From a bacterium (lineage in GTDB: Bacteria > Babelota > Babeliae > Babelales > Vermiphilaceae), in assembly GCA_021833825.1 (NCBI GenBank), contig JAKBEL010000011.1:1-64000 (forward strand): a DNA stretch of 64,000 nucleotides, written 5' to 3'. Within the stretch, counting starts at the first letter, position 1. Each line of letters opens with the position of its first letter. The position numbers and the translations under genes are program-made. This document shows positions 25,337-34,752 of this stretch, piece by piece. The notes beneath the pieces were generated by a model, which searched no databases, was not told the origin of the DNA, and saw only the letters and a list, made by a program, of their open reading frames with translations.

Positions 25337-27124
25337 ATGCAAAGTTCAATACAGTTGACCATGATAGATTTTAAAAAGCCATGGTGGTACATTATTTTTC
25401 AGCAACCACTTCTTTTAGGCTCTGTTTTTATAGTGGGAACAATGCGCTATCTGTTTCAGACGTTTGAGCCATTTTTGGTTGCTATACTTTTAGAGCATCT
25501 CGATTGGTATTTTTTTGCAGGGGCCTGTTTCCTTTGGTTTTTTTCAGAAATAAATCTTATCTGTATGGGTGTTTTGAATCCAAAGTTTCAACTTGGTGTT
25601 ATTCATAGCATTTTTTATAGTGCGCATCAGCAGTTGCTTCTCATTGACCCATTGTATCATACTAAAAGATCGTGTGGATCTATATTGGCTAAAATAGATA
25701 GAGCCGCTCGAGGGTATGAAGATCTTCTTGATCAGATCACTTTTGAATTTGCGCCACTTCTTATAGGTGTGGTAAGTATGGTTTTGGTTTTTAGCAGGCA
25801 TTCTTGGTGGCTAACCCTATCTGTATTTGGTTGTTTATTGATTATGGTTTTTTATGCTTACTATTTTGCGCGTTATGTATGCCAGAAGAGAGAGAACGAT
25901 TTTATATATTCAGATGATGATTTTAAGGCCACAGCATTTGAAAATTTAACACATATTAATGTGGTGCGCGCAAGTTTTGCTACGGACTATGTCCGGGATA
26001 AACTTACGACTAAAATTGTTACAAATAGTTTTAAAGAAGAGGTTGTTTGGCGTACTTACTCTTTTGTCTCCCGTGTTTTGAATGCGATATATACGGTTTC
26101 AATAGTCTTGTTGGTCGCTTTTTTTATGCAGAGCATAAAGTCAGGGCAGGTCTCTCTTGCGCATGCAATTGGAATAATTCTTGCTTATATAACCTGTACC
26201 CAAAGGCTCATTAAAATTGTTCAACCGATGCGAAGATATTTAAGAGGATATACTGCGGCAAAAGATCTATTTAAAGCTATGAGAGAATTTGGTCAGCAGA
26301 CAATTCCTGTTTTTGAAAACCAGTCGATGCATTTGTCAGAAGATAAACAATTGGCTGTTGAAGTTTCTGGTCTGCATTTTGGTTATTCGAGTGCAAAAAT
26401 GTTTAACTCACATTCCCTCTCTTTGAACGTAGATAGTTCTCAATTGAATAAGTTGTATGGGCTTATTGGTCCATCGGGAGTGGGAAAGACAACATTATTA
26501 TCGATTTTAGGGGGACAATTAAAGCCACTTGATGGAACAGTTAAAATAAATGGCATTGATATTTATAGAGTTGGAGATGCGGTTCGTCGCCAGTTAATTG
26601 CATTGCAGGGCCAAGTTGCAACCAATCTAAAGGGGTCGGTGCGTGACAATATGTTGTTTGGTCTGCCCAAAAATCACTCTTATGGTGATGATTATCTCCT
26701 ATCTATTCTTGAGCAAGTTGGTTTAAAAAGAGTGGTTCAAGAACATAATGGATTAGAGGCGATATTAGGTTTAGGAGAGGGCGCGCTTAATTTATCCGGG
26801 GGGCAGAAGCAACGGCTCAATTTTGGAGCGCTCTATTTACGGGCTAAATATTATAAACCCGCCCTTATTTTGATTGATGAACCGACTAGTAGCCTTGATG
26901 AAATAAGTGAAGCTGCTGTTACAGATATGATTCATGAGTTGGCATCTTCAGCGATTACATTAGTTATAGCACATAGGTTAAAAACTATTGAGCGTGCGAT
27001 GGGCCTTATTGACCTTTCTCTGCTTTCAGAATCTCAAAATATTCAGATTTATAGTTCACACGAGCTTGAAGCTCGATCCTCTTATTATCGTAGGCTATTA
27101 GAGGGTTCTGCTCAAATTGACTGA
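25337..27124 (+). CDS. ABC exporter half-transporter (fused permease-ATPase)
   Basis: This 595-residue protein has an N-terminal six-helix ABC exporter membrane domain (about 20-300) and a C-terminal ATPase with Walker A GPSGVGKTT (378-386), Q-loop LQGQ, signature LNLSGGQKQR (484-493), Walker B LILIDEP (510-516) and switch His in VIAHR. Such proteins dimerise and export lipids, peptides or drugs. ATG 25337 follows AAAGGA, while longer in-frame starts lack such a site. The substrate is unknown. It follows the nucleotide translocase but has its own leader. Confidence 0.88.
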   Translation: MQSSIQLTMIDFKKPWWYIIFQQPLLLGSVFIVGTMRYLFQTFEPFLVAILLEHLDWYFFAGACFLWFFSEINLICMGVLNPKFQLGVIHSIFYSAHQQLLLIDPLYHTKRSCGSILAKIDRAARGYEDLLDQITFEFAPLLIGVVSMVLVFSRHSWWLTLSVFGCLLIMVFYAYYFARYVCQKRENDFIYSDDDFKATAFENLTHINVVRASFATDYVRDKLTTKIVTNSFKEEVVWRTYSFVSRVLNAIYTVSIVLLVAFFMQSIKSGQVSLAHAIGIILAYITCTQRLIKIVQPMRRYLRGYTAAKDLFKAMREFGQQTIPVFENQSMHLSEDKQLAVEVSGLHFGYSSAKMFNSHSLSLNVDSSQLNKLYGLIGPSGVGKTTLLSILGGQLKPLDGTVKINGIDIYRVGDAVRRQLIALQGQVATNLKGSVRDNMLFGLPKNHSYGDDYLLSILEQVGLKRVVQEHNGLEAILGLGEGALNLSGGQKQRLNFGALYLRAKYYKPALILIDEPTSSLDEISEAAVTDMIHELASSAITLVIAHRLKTIERAMGLIDLSLLSESQNIQIYSSHELEARSSYYRRLLEGSAQID

Positions 27125-27368
27125 TCTTTTGTATGAGGCCTAAGTGTCATATGTATAGACAGTCATTGCCTGACCATTAATCAGGTATTGTGATTGTATT
27201 TTTTTTAACTTGACAGGCTGAATATTATTGGTACGCTATATATACGTGTGTAAATTGATTAAATTAATTTAGTTTTATTAAAATTTTTTTACCCTATTAT
27301 TTTCTATTAGGGCTGTTTATTTTTTGACGAGTTGCATGTGTTTCTTTTTGTAGCGAAAGGGTTTTTTT

Positions 27369-28187
27369 ATGTTGATATTATTGTTATTAAGCTTGTTTGT
27401 TAAGGTTAATGGTCTGCATGGCAAGATAGATTTTAGGGAAGATCAGCAGGGATATTCTATTGTAGTCCGTTTGCAGCAGTCTGCTGGGTTTGATCCTGAT
27501 AATTCAGATGATCAGCGTTTGATTGCTGAATTGCTCCGAATTGGCGTGAATATGAGCGATCTCATGAGGAACAATAATGGTACGGGAGACTTTTCTTCTT
27601 CTGAAGAGGAGGGGGTTTATGGTGAAAGCGACCAGGAGCTTTTTTCTCAAGGGGAAAATCCAGAAGCGCTTGCAGATCGTTTGCAAAGAATTTATCATAG
27701 TCCATTTGCTGTGGGGGATCAGTTTTATAATATTCAAGATCCTCGAAATGATTCTCCATTGCCGCCCGATGAAAATTTTGATTTTGGAGTTCCATTGCCA
27801 CTAGATGATCAAATGCAAAGAATAGATGAAGCTTTACAGTTATTAAATCAGAACAGGCAGGCAGAGCCCCATGAGGCAAATGGAGCTCTTGTGATACCAA
27901 GATTAAATGTGGTTGAGCTACCAGAGCAGCCAGTAGAAGCTGCAGTTAGAAGATTGTTGCCAGGCTCTCCATTGAGGCAAGAGGTTGATGATCAAGATGT
28001 TGTTCTAGGGGTTACTACGCCTCCAATGGATGCTGGTCAGAGAAGAACAGCAGAGCAGGCAGGCCTAAGGAATCCACAAAGGCGAAATGTGAGGCCAAGA
28101 AGATTTGCGCCAGATGGCCCACAGCTTCCGTTTCATCGCAATCATGATGATGAAAATGGCCCCGCTGGTGGCGGGGTTCCTGCTTAA
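27369..28187 (+). CDS. Secreted acidic lysine-poor protein, family copy 1
   Basis: The 272-residue protein opens with a signal peptide (MLILLLLSLFVKVNG). The mature chain is acidic, rich in Asp, Glu, Gln, Pro and Arg, and probably largely disordered. After the first few mature residues it has no lysine. Its C-terminus LPFHRNHDDENGPAGGGVPA and the segment RRLLPGSPLRQEV are shared with the two genes that follow. No known domain is recognised. AAAGGG precedes the ATG. It is the most divergent of three tandem paralogues. It may act in the host cell, but that is inferred. Confidence 0.82.
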   Translation: MLILLLLSLFVKVNGLHGKIDFREDQQGYSIVVRLQQSAGFDPDNSDDQRLIAELLRIGVNMSDLMRNNNGTGDFSSSEEEGVYGESDQELFSQGENPEALADRLQRIYHSPFAVGDQFYNIQDPRNDSPLPPDENFDFGVPLPLDDQMQRIDEALQLLNQNRQAEPHEANGALVIPRLNVVELPEQPVEAAVRRLLPGSPLRQEVDDQDVVLGVTTPPMDAGQRRTAEQAGLRNPQRRNVRPRRFAPDGPQLPFHRNHDDENGPAGGGVPA

Positions 28188-28281
28188 TAGTCATGTATAA
28201 AAATATTGAAAACTATTGAATATTTTTTTGTGTTAATAATATTTGTAAGTAATACCATTTAATAAAAGACAAGGATAAATT
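28188..28281 (+). repeat. Duplicated intergenic spacer, copy 1
   Basis: The spacer starts TAGTCATGTATAAAAATATT and ends AATAAAAGACAAGGATAAAT. It is nearly identical to the next spacer at 29329-29421. It carries the AAGGA ribosome binding site of the next gene. It supports recent tandem gene duplication. Confidence 0.7.
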
Positions 28282-29328
28282 GTGGTAGTATTATTATTGT
28301 TGTGCCTCTTTACTCAGATTCATGCTACTGGAATTGAAGAAAATCAGGGTCGGATTGTAACAAGAGTTTTACCTACGGATGAAGAAGATGTTCGTTTGGG
28401 GGTAGCAGGGTCTTTAAATGCAATGTTGCAAGCACGTGATCAAAATCCTTATTTAGATCTATATGGTCCGATGGTAAATGTTTTATTAGAGGAATTTCGC
28501 AATGCTGGTCATCAACGGAGAAGTGATTTAGTCAATATGATAGTGGGAGCTTATAATCGAATTGTTCCAGAACTGGCAGATAGGGGCGTTATTATGCCTC
28601 CAGTCAATCAACTTCATCTAGCTCCAGAGATTGATACTGATCAATTTAGAGATTTTACCTTGCGCATACAAGGCCAGCCTCTGAGCCCATTAGATGAATT
28701 GGTTTTAGGCGTCTTTGATGAGCAAGAAGTTTTTGATCAAGATGAGCTAGAAGATGATTTAACGCCGGTTTTTCATGGAACGCCGCTTGCGTTAGGCGAG
28801 ATGCCTCAGGTTTTATATAATAGTCCATATCGTCAAGTTGGTCAGGTTGAGCAAGGTAATCAATCTCCATTGGCTCCTAATGAAGATCTTGATATGCAAG
28901 CGTTATTGATGAATGCAGCGCTTAATGTTTTTGGACCTGCGCAACAGCAAGTTCAAAATGCCAATAGGAATTTGGAAAATATAATCGAAGATCAGGCTCG
29001 GGCTTTGCATCAATTGCAAGAATTATTAGCTCAATATCAACCAGCAGATCGTCGCGTTGGCAATCCTGGAGCAAATGTTTTAAATGTAACTCCTCCACAA
29101 GCGGCAAGAAGATTGTTCCCAGGTTCTCCATTGAGGCAAGAGGTTCCGCAAAATACTCCTGAAGCTCAAGAAGATCGTCGCCGTCAAGCGGAAGATAGTC
29201 CAGAGGGTCAACCGCCAAGGCAGCGAAGAAGGTTGAATTTAGAAGATGAACCAGTAAATCAGCTTCCGTTTCATCGCAATCATGATGATGAAAATGGACC
29301 TGATGGCGGTGGGCTTCCTGCTTATTAG
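28282..29328 (+). CDS. Secreted lysine-free acidic protein, family copy 2
   Basis: The 348-residue protein has a GTG start (AAGGA 6 nt upstream), a signal peptide (MVVLLLLCLFTQIHA), a helical middle part (about 45-130), a linker with NSPYRQVGQVEQGN and a helical Gln/Asn-rich segment. A basic patch PPRQRRRLNL precedes the family tail ending HRNHDDENGPDGGGLPAY. It contains no lysine at all, although the genome is AT-rich and arginine is frequent. It shares the RRLFPGSPLRQEV segment with copy 1 and long stretches with copy 3. No domain is recognised. Loss of every lysine would be expected if the protein must avoid ubiquitination in a host. Confidence 0.85.
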   Translation: MVVLLLLCLFTQIHATGIEENQGRIVTRVLPTDEEDVRLGVAGSLNAMLQARDQNPYLDLYGPMVNVLLEEFRNAGHQRRSDLVNMIVGAYNRIVPELADRGVIMPPVNQLHLAPEIDTDQFRDFTLRIQGQPLSPLDELVLGVFDEQEVFDQDELEDDLTPVFHGTPLALGEMPQVLYNSPYRQVGQVEQGNQSPLAPNEDLDMQALLMNAALNVFGPAQQQVQNANRNLENIIEDQARALHQLQELLAQYQPADRRVGNPGANVLNVTPPQAARRLFPGSPLRQEVPQNTPEAQEDRRRQAEDSPEGQPPRQRRRLNLEDEPVNQLPFHRNHDDENGPDGGGLPAY

Positions 29329-29421
29329 TCATGTATAAAAATATTAAAAACTATCGAACGTTCCTTTTTATGTTAAAAGTATCTGTGGATAATATCATTT
29401 AATAAAAGAAAAGGATAAGTT
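29329..29421 (+). repeat. Duplicated intergenic spacer, copy 2
   Basis: This is a near-identical copy of 28188-28281 between family copies 2 and 3, again ending with AAGGATAA before a GTG start. Confidence 0.7.
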
Positions 29422-30231
29422 GTGATAACATTGTTATTGTTGTGCCTCTTTACTCAGATTCATACTACTGGAATTGAAAAAAATCGGGATGAGATTGTAA
29501 CAACAGTTTTTTCTATGGATGAAGAAAATCGGAATCAGATTGTAACAAGAAGATTTTTACCTGCGGATGAAGAGAATCGGAATCAGATTGTACCTACGGA
29601 TGAAGAGGAGTTAATAGAGTCTTTAAATGTAATGTTGAAAGCACGTTGTCGAGATTCAAATCTATATGATCCGATGGTAAATGTTTTCTTAGATATATTT
29701 GACAATACGGATGATGAGCGGAGAAGTTATTTAGTCAATATGATAATGAAAGGTTATGATCGAATTGAGCCAGAGCTGGAAGAGATGGGTGTTGTTATGC
29801 CTCCATTGGATCAATTCGATCTACCTCCAGAGCTTGATCGTCATGAATTTAGAGAATTTATTTTGGAGTCCCAAGGCCAGCCTCTGAGCCCATTAAAACA
29901 ATTGATTTTAGGAGCCTTGGGCGAGGGACAGTTTTTTGATCAAGATGAGTCAGAAGATGATTTAACGCCGGTTTTTCCAGCGCCGCTGATTGCGCCGCTG
30001 GTGCCTCAGGTTTTATATCAATATCGTCAAGCTGGTCAGGTTGAGCAAGGTAATAAATCTCCATTGGCTCCTGAAGCTCAAGAAAATCGTCGCCGTCAAG
30101 CGGAAGATAGTCCAGAGGGTCAACCGCCAAGGCAGCGAAGAAGGTTTAATTTAGAAGATGAACCAGTAAATCAGCCTCGGTATCATCATGATGATGAAAA
30201 TGGACCTGATGGCGGTGGGGTTACAGCATAA
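29422..30231 (+). CDS. Secreted acidic lysine-poor protein, family copy 3
   Basis: The 269-residue protein has a GTG start and a signal peptide (MITLLLLCLFTQIHT) almost identical to that of copy 2. Near the N-terminus is a short internal repeat of DEENRNQIVTR type. The middle helical part matches copy 2, but the Gln-rich segment of copy 2 is missing. The tail PPRQRRRFNLEDEPVNQ and HHDDENGPDGGGVTA is kept. It has only five lysines. A strong terminator follows, so the three genes may form one transcript. Confidence 0.82.
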   Translation: MITLLLLCLFTQIHTTGIEKNRDEIVTTVFSMDEENRNQIVTRRFLPADEENRNQIVPTDEEELIESLNVMLKARCRDSNLYDPMVNVFLDIFDNTDDERRSYLVNMIMKGYDRIEPELEEMGVVMPPLDQFDLPPELDRHEFREFILESQGQPLSPLKQLILGALGEGQFFDQDESEDDLTPVFPAPLIAPLVPQVLYQYRQAGQVEQGNKSPLAPEAQENRRRQAEDSPEGQPPRQRRRFNLEDEPVNQPRYHHDDENGPDGGGVTA

Positions 30232-30256
30232 TTAATCGTGGTTTAGTTAAAAAATT

Positions 30257-30289
30257 AAAAGCGCTCCTTAAAAAGGGGCGCTTTTTTTA
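30257..30289 (+). terminator. Rho-independent terminator after the three-gene family
   Basis: The stem AAAAGCGCTCCTT pairs with AAGGGGCGCTTTT (one G-T pair) with a 3-nt loop and is followed by a T run to 30288. Confidence 0.88.
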
Positions 30290-30407
30290 GGTATTAAAAG
30301 TTATTTTTTAGCTATTTTGTATACTAATTGATCAAATAGTGTTGAAATTTAGATCCTAAGGCTGTTATGATGGTGTTATATAATAATAGTATTGAAAGGA
30401 AGAGGGT

Positions 30408-30896
30408 ATGAAGAAATTATTACATAATACAAAGATTGGCATCCCTGAAAAGGTTCGCATAGAGTTGATTGCGATGCTTAACGCATCTCTTGCAAGTGCA
30501 TCAGATCTATATGCGCAGTTAAAGCAGGCTCATTGGAATGTGAAGGGTTCAGATTTTATTGCTCTGCATGAATTGTTTGATGAGTTGGCCGAAAGCCTTG
30601 AGGAGCATATCGATGCAATAGCTGAACGAATTACCGCTTTGGGTGGTACAGCATTGGGTACATTGCAGTATGCCGTTAAGAATAGTCAATTAGCAACTTA
30701 TCCTGTTGATATTTTTAGTGCAAAAGATCATCTTGAGCATTTAAGTCATAATGTAGCAATATTGGGTGAACTGGTGCGCGAGCATATGGATGAGACTCAA
30801 GAGCTCAATGATATGAGTACTAACGATCTTTTTGTCGATCTATCAAGATATTTAGATAAAAGTCTTTGGTTTTTAGAGGCGCACTTGCAAAAATAG
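30408..30896 (+). CDS. dps: Dps-family ferritin-like DNA/iron protection protein
   Basis: This 162-residue four-helix protein has all ferroxidase-site residues in the Dps spacing: His42, His54, Asp58, Asp69 and Glu73 (AHWNVKG, HELFDEL, HIDAIAERI). Dps forms 12-subunit shells that oxidise and store iron with peroxide, limiting oxidative damage; some members bind DNA. The N-terminal tail is short with several Lys. GGAAGAGG lies before the ATG. It is a single gene with a leader of its own. Confidence 0.93.
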   Translation: MKKLLHNTKIGIPEKVRIELIAMLNASLASASDLYAQLKQAHWNVKGSDFIALHELFDELAESLEEHIDAIAERITALGGTALGTLQYAVKNSQLATYPVDIFSAKDHLEHLSHNVAILGELVREHMDETQELNDMSTNDLFVDLSRYLDKSLWFLEAHLQK

Positions 30897-30930
30897 ATTA
30901 TCACTTTGAAATGATGCTATAATATTATAT

Positions 30931-30989
30931 CTTTTCTGAAACGCTTGTGTCATTTTGCTATAAAGTTGTTTGCTTCAGAAGAAGTCTAT
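30931..30989. repeat. Repeat with inverted ends, short form
   Basis: The sequence runs TCTGAAACGCTTGTGT directly into CATTTTGCTATAAAGTTG and GCTTCAGAAGAAGTCTA. It is the contiguous version of the sequence split by 261 bp at 23152-23467. Its ends are near-inverted repeats, so it can fold into a hairpin. Confidence 0.5.
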
Positions 30990-31024
30990 TCATTTTTGCA
31001 TAAAGTTGCAAAATTTTGAATCGA

Positions 31025-31438
31025 TCATTCATAATCACGTCTCAATTTTTTTATTTCACTACGTTTTCGCTTGAGTTCTAATCGTCTCTTTTTGATGTTC
31101 TCAGGGATTCCTGTTTTTATTCTTTTCTTGGGGACATGTAGAGCTTTTGTTATCTTTTCAATCAGTTGTTGATAAGCTAGTCGTCTGTTTTGAAGTTGGC
31201 TTCGAGTTGCGCCGCATGCAACCATTAAAACCCCTTCTTCATTGATTTGTGATTTTAATTTTTGGATAATTCGTTCTTTTTGTGTATCGGTTAATATTGC
31301 TGTTTTATATATGTTCCAATGGAGAATAACACGGCTGTCGGTCTTGTTAACGTGTTGTCCTCCAGGTCCACTGGCACGGCTTGTTGTGACAAAAAGTTCA
31401 TGTTCAGGTATAATAAAATCTTTTTTTATTTTGTTCAT
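31025..31438 (-). CDS. arfB: ArfB-type alternative ribosome-rescue peptidyl-tRNA hydrolase
   Basis: This 137-residue protein has the release-factor-like domain with the GGQ motif (SGPGGQHVNK, GGQ at 26-28) and a long basic C-terminal tail (KKRRLELKRKRSEIKKLRR region), as in ArfB/YaeJ and mitochondrial ICT1. It enters stalled ribosomes lacking a stop codon, with the tail in the mRNA channel, and hydrolyses the peptidyl-tRNA. Its length matches ArfB rather than RF1/RF2. It is a single gene on the minus strand. Confidence 0.9.
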   Translation of the reverse strand: MNKIKKDFIIPEHELFVTTSRASGPGGQHVNKTDSRVILHWNIYKTAILTDTQKERIIQKLKSQINEEGVLMVACGATRSQLQNRRLAYQQLIEKITKALHVPKKRIKTGIPENIKKRRLELKRKRSEIKKLRRDYE

Positions 31439-31618
31439 GCCTATATATTCATTTTATAAGTATAGCCTTACTCTGTTATGATAATGTGATGCTTTATTGT
31501 TTGTAAAGGTTTGTGTGTAGAGATCTGGTATTGATAAATATTTTGTTTTCTATTTTGCAATTTTGTAGTAATAACGCTATATTGATAAGAAAAATATTTA
31601 TATGTAAAGGATTGATCA

Positions 31619-33346
31619 GTGGGTATTATTGCGATACTTGGATTACTTTTTTCCAGTCTTAATGTAATGGCAACAGATTCTTTTTATACTATTCCCGAAG
31701 GAGTTCTTTTAAGCAACGGTCTATCGACTGTTTTTGTAGCGAAATTTGCCCTTTTTCTGGCGGTATTACTTTTTTGGACCATTATATCAGGTCAAATTTT
31801 AAAGGCTCTCTTTAAATGCCCTACCATAGCAGGGCAGATTATTGGTGGGATTTTTATAGGGCCCTCTTGTTTTGATGTTTTACATTGGAATATTTTTAAA
31901 GAGCCTTTGCGCATATTCGATGGTGCAACTAATACTATCTATGTATTGGCATCATCAGATCTATTTCTCTTTTTTATTGTACTTATATCGGCAGCTTTGA
32001 CAGTTAGTTATCTTTTATGGATTGCGGGCCATGAGACAGAAATTCGGGATATTTTTCATGTTGGTATTACTGCTACAGCAGCAGGAATATTGGGGGCAGT
32101 AATGCCAATTGTTTTTACATTAGCTTATGATCTAATATCTGGAGAATTTAATTTAATACAATCCATTAGTTTAGGGCTTATTTTTTCAGCAACAAGTGTC
32201 TCTATTCCTGTTACTATGCTTGTATCACAACGAAAAATGCATTTAAAGTCTTCAAAGGCTACCTTAGGTGCAGCTATTATTGATGATATATTCTCTATCA
32301 TCTTACTTTCTATATTTTTTATTGCCTTACAAGCTGGGACATTCGGTGAGTTTACAGGAGTGCTTCATGCAGCTCATGGAGTGACCATTGGAGAGGCAAT
32401 CGTCTATATGCTCTTTTCATTCGCATTCATTTTTTTTACCGGTTATTTTTTGATTCCACCTGCATTGAACTGGCTCCAAAATCATCATTCATCCTATCTT
32501 TTGACCTCTTTTGCAAGCGGCGCAATGCTTCTCTATTTTGCATTTGCAGAGATGATTGGTGGCCTTGCCGGAATTACAGGAGCTTTTTTTGCGGGACTAT
32601 TTCATCGTATGGGCGATGCGCGGCATCAAGCGGAAGAATCGATTGCTCCATTTGTCCGCTCTTTTTTGTTGCCCATATTTTTAGGTTCGATAGGCCTGCA
32701 AGTTAATGTTTCACTATTAAGTTATTATCAATGGATAAGCGTTATTATACTTCTTTTTTTGGCCATTTTTTCAAAAATATTGGCCTGTTTCATGTCGACA
32801 TTTTTTAGTAATATTTCAGGTCGTAGAAATGCCAATAGGTGGACTCTCTTGGAGACGTATCTTTTTGGCTCTTCTATGGTTGCCAGAGGAGAGGTTGGAT
32901 TGGTCATTTCCACTATTTTAAGGGGATCTCAAATTATTACAGCAGACCAATATGTCATTGCGGTTGTAGTAATTATTTTGTCAACGATAGTCTCGCCGCT
33001 TATGTTGGCTGTTGGTTTTTTTCTATTAGAAAAAACTTCAGTGGGTGAGGCAGATGACTATGTCTGTAATTTGGGTCTGTTCAATACAGTTGGAACAACC
33101 CATATGTTTAGTATTATTCTCAGTTCTATAGATGCTATGGGTGTCTATAAGACATCAGTAAGTATCAGTGAAGGCTGTCAGATAGTCAGCCTTGAAGGGC
33201 ATAATGTAAAAATTATATTTGATCCTGAAGAGGGAATTATTTTCAGAGGTAATAGATCAAAGATAGAGGATATTATCAATAAGGTGAGAATGTCGATTGT
33301 TGAAGATCTTGATCGCCTTCCTGAAAAACCCCAAATCGAGGGCTGA
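31619..33346 (+). CDS. Cation/proton antiporter (CPA2/Kef-like)
   Basis: The 575-residue protein has about twelve to thirteen membrane segments of the sodium/hydrogen exchanger family (PF00999), with AAIIDDIFSIIL carrying the paired Asp residues of CPA2 antiporters near residue 220 and GLAGITGAFFAGLF in the second half. A C-terminal soluble extension of about 100 residues may be regulatory; no TrkA-N domain is recognised. The start is GTG with AAAGGA 7 nt upstream. It probably controls internal pH or sodium/potassium. Confidence 0.85.
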   Translation: MGIIAILGLLFSSLNVMATDSFYTIPEGVLLSNGLSTVFVAKFALFLAVLLFWTIISGQILKALFKCPTIAGQIIGGIFIGPSCFDVLHWNIFKEPLRIFDGATNTIYVLASSDLFLFFIVLISAALTVSYLLWIAGHETEIRDIFHVGITATAAGILGAVMPIVFTLAYDLISGEFNLIQSISLGLIFSATSVSIPVTMLVSQRKMHLKSSKATLGAAIIDDIFSIILLSIFFIALQAGTFGEFTGVLHAAHGVTIGEAIVYMLFSFAFIFFTGYFLIPPALNWLQNHHSSYLLTSFASGAMLLYFAFAEMIGGLAGITGAFFAGLFHRMGDARHQAEESIAPFVRSFLLPIFLGSIGLQVNVSLLSYYQWISVIILLFLAIFSKILACFMSTFFSNISGRRNANRWTLLETYLFGSSMVARGEVGLVISTILRGSQIITADQYVIAVVVIILSTIVSPLMLAVGFFLLEKTSVGEADDYVCNLGLFNTVGTTHMFSIILSSIDAMGVYKTSVSISEGCQIVSLEGHNVKIIFDPEEGIIFRGNRSKIEDIINKVRMSIVEDLDRLPEKPQIEG

Positions 33347-33435
33347 CCCCTGTTTTTTACTTTACAATAGGCCATTTTTAAGCGATAATAGAGAGTAGAT
33401 AGAATGGTCTAAAAATATCTCTTTAAAGGAATGTT

Positions 33436-33633
33436 ATGAAAAAGGGTATTCATCCTGAATTGCATGAGGTTACCGCTTATTGTGCCTGCGGCAATACGTT
33501 CAACACTCGATCAACAAGCACAGATCTCAAGAGCACAATCTGTTCATCTTGCCATCCATTTTTTACAGGAGAGCAGAAGCTTGTTGACACAGCTGGCCGT
33601 ATTGATAAGTTTAAAAAGAAGTTTGGTAAGTAA
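33436..33633 (+). CDS. rpmE: Ribosomal protein bL31
   Basis: The 65-residue protein begins [20 protein letters not shown] and has four zinc-binding cysteines (Cys16, Cys18, Cys36, Cys39), so it is the zinc-containing C+ form of L31. The HPFFTG segment is diagnostic. It is three bases upstream of prfA, a common gene pair in bacteria, and the two are clearly co-transcribed. Confidence 0.95.
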   Translation: MKKGIHPELHEVTAYCACGNTFNTRSTSTDLKSTICSSCHPFFTGEQKLVDTAGRIDKFKKKFGK

Positions 33634-33636
33634 TCT

Positions 33637-34716
33637 ATGTTTGATCAATGGGAGTTGCTTCAGCAGCGTTTTGATCAGATTCAACAGGAGTTGTTATCTG
33701 CTGATTTGCCAGTAAGTAAACGATCTACTCTTCAAAAAGAATCGGCAGCTATAACAACTTTACTTGAGCAGCACAAAAAGGTAGCATCAGTTAAAAAAGA
33801 GATTGATGTTATTAATGAGCAGTTAAGGGAGACTGATGATGCTGAAATGCGTGAGTTATGCAAAGATGAACTTGCGGACCTTGAGCGGAAGTATCAGTCT
33901 GAGATAAAAGAGCTTGATCTGCTTCTTTATCCACCAGATGAACATGATGATCGAAATGTTTATTTAGAAATTCGTGCAGGCGCGGGCGGTCAAGAGGCTG
34001 CTCTTTTTGCTACCGATCTTCTAAAGATGTATAAATTGTATGCTGAAAACAGAGGTTGGCATGCGTCGATCGATAGTTTTTATGAGACAGACCTTGGTGG
34101 TATTCGTGAAGCTGTTCTTTATATCAAAGGTAAAAATGTTTTTGGTCACCTGAAATTCGAATCGGGTGTACACCGTGTTCAGAGAGTTCCGGCAACAGAG
34201 ACTCAGGGGCGAGTTCATACATCGACTGCAACCGTTGCGGTGCTTCCTGAGGCAAAAGAGGTTGATGTTGTTATTAATCCATCCGATTTACGGATCGATG
34301 TTTATAGATCAGGTGGTGCTGGCGGGCAGCATGTAAATACAACAGATTCTGCTGTCAGAATTACTCATATTCCAACAGGCGTTGTTGTTGCTTGTCAAGA
34401 TGAGCGTTCTCAACATAAAAACAAAGCAAAAGCGATGAAAATGTTGCAGTCACGTATTCTTGCAGCACAGGTTGAGCGGCATCAAGCTGAAATGTCTGCT
34501 GACCGTAAAAAACAGGTTGGTTCTGGCATGCGTGCTGAAAAAGTTCGTACCTATAATTATCCACAAAATCGTGTAACTGATCATCAAGCTGACATTACTC
34601 TCAAGAGACTTGATATGGTAATGGAGGGAGATCTTGATGAGATCATTGATGCATTAATGGAAAAAGAGAGGGTTGATAGAAGGTCACAGTCTCTTTCGTT
34701 CTTACAGAATGTTTAG
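33637..34716 (+). CDS. prfA: Peptide chain release factor 1
   Basis: This 359-residue release factor has the codon-recognition tripeptide PAT (185-187), which specifies UAA/UAG and marks it as RF1 rather than RF2, and the catalytic GGQ (229-231) in GGAGGQHVNTTDS. Domain order is normal: N-terminal coiled coil, PCRF domain, RF-1 domain. It terminates translation. It starts 3 bp after rpmE. Confidence 0.96.
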   Translation: MFDQWELLQQRFDQIQQELLSADLPVSKRSTLQKESAAITTLLEQHKKVASVKKEIDVINEQLRETDDAEMRELCKDELADLERKYQSEIKELDLLLYPPDEHDDRNVYLEIRAGAGGQEAALFATDLLKMYKLYAENRGWHASIDSFYETDLGGIREAVLYIKGKNVFGHLKFESGVHRVQRVPATETQGRVHTSTATVAVLPEAKEVDVVINPSDLRIDVYRSGGAGGQHVNTTDSAVRITHIPTGVVVACQDERSQHKNKAKAMKMLQSRILAAQVERHQAEMSADRKKQVGSGMRAEKVRTYNYPQNRVTDHQADITLKRLDMVMEGDLDEIIDALMEKERVDRRSQSLSFLQNV

Positions 34717-34752
34717 TTTTCATTATCTTATTTTCTTTTCATCTTCTTTTGT

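Noticed and set aside
27504-27900. Long antisense frames within the lysine-poor gene family
   Set aside because: They arise from the biased codon use of the real plus-strand genes and have no start signals.
31025-31438. RF1/RF2-type release factor
   Set aside because: It is too short, has no codon-recognition domain, and has the basic tail of ArfB.
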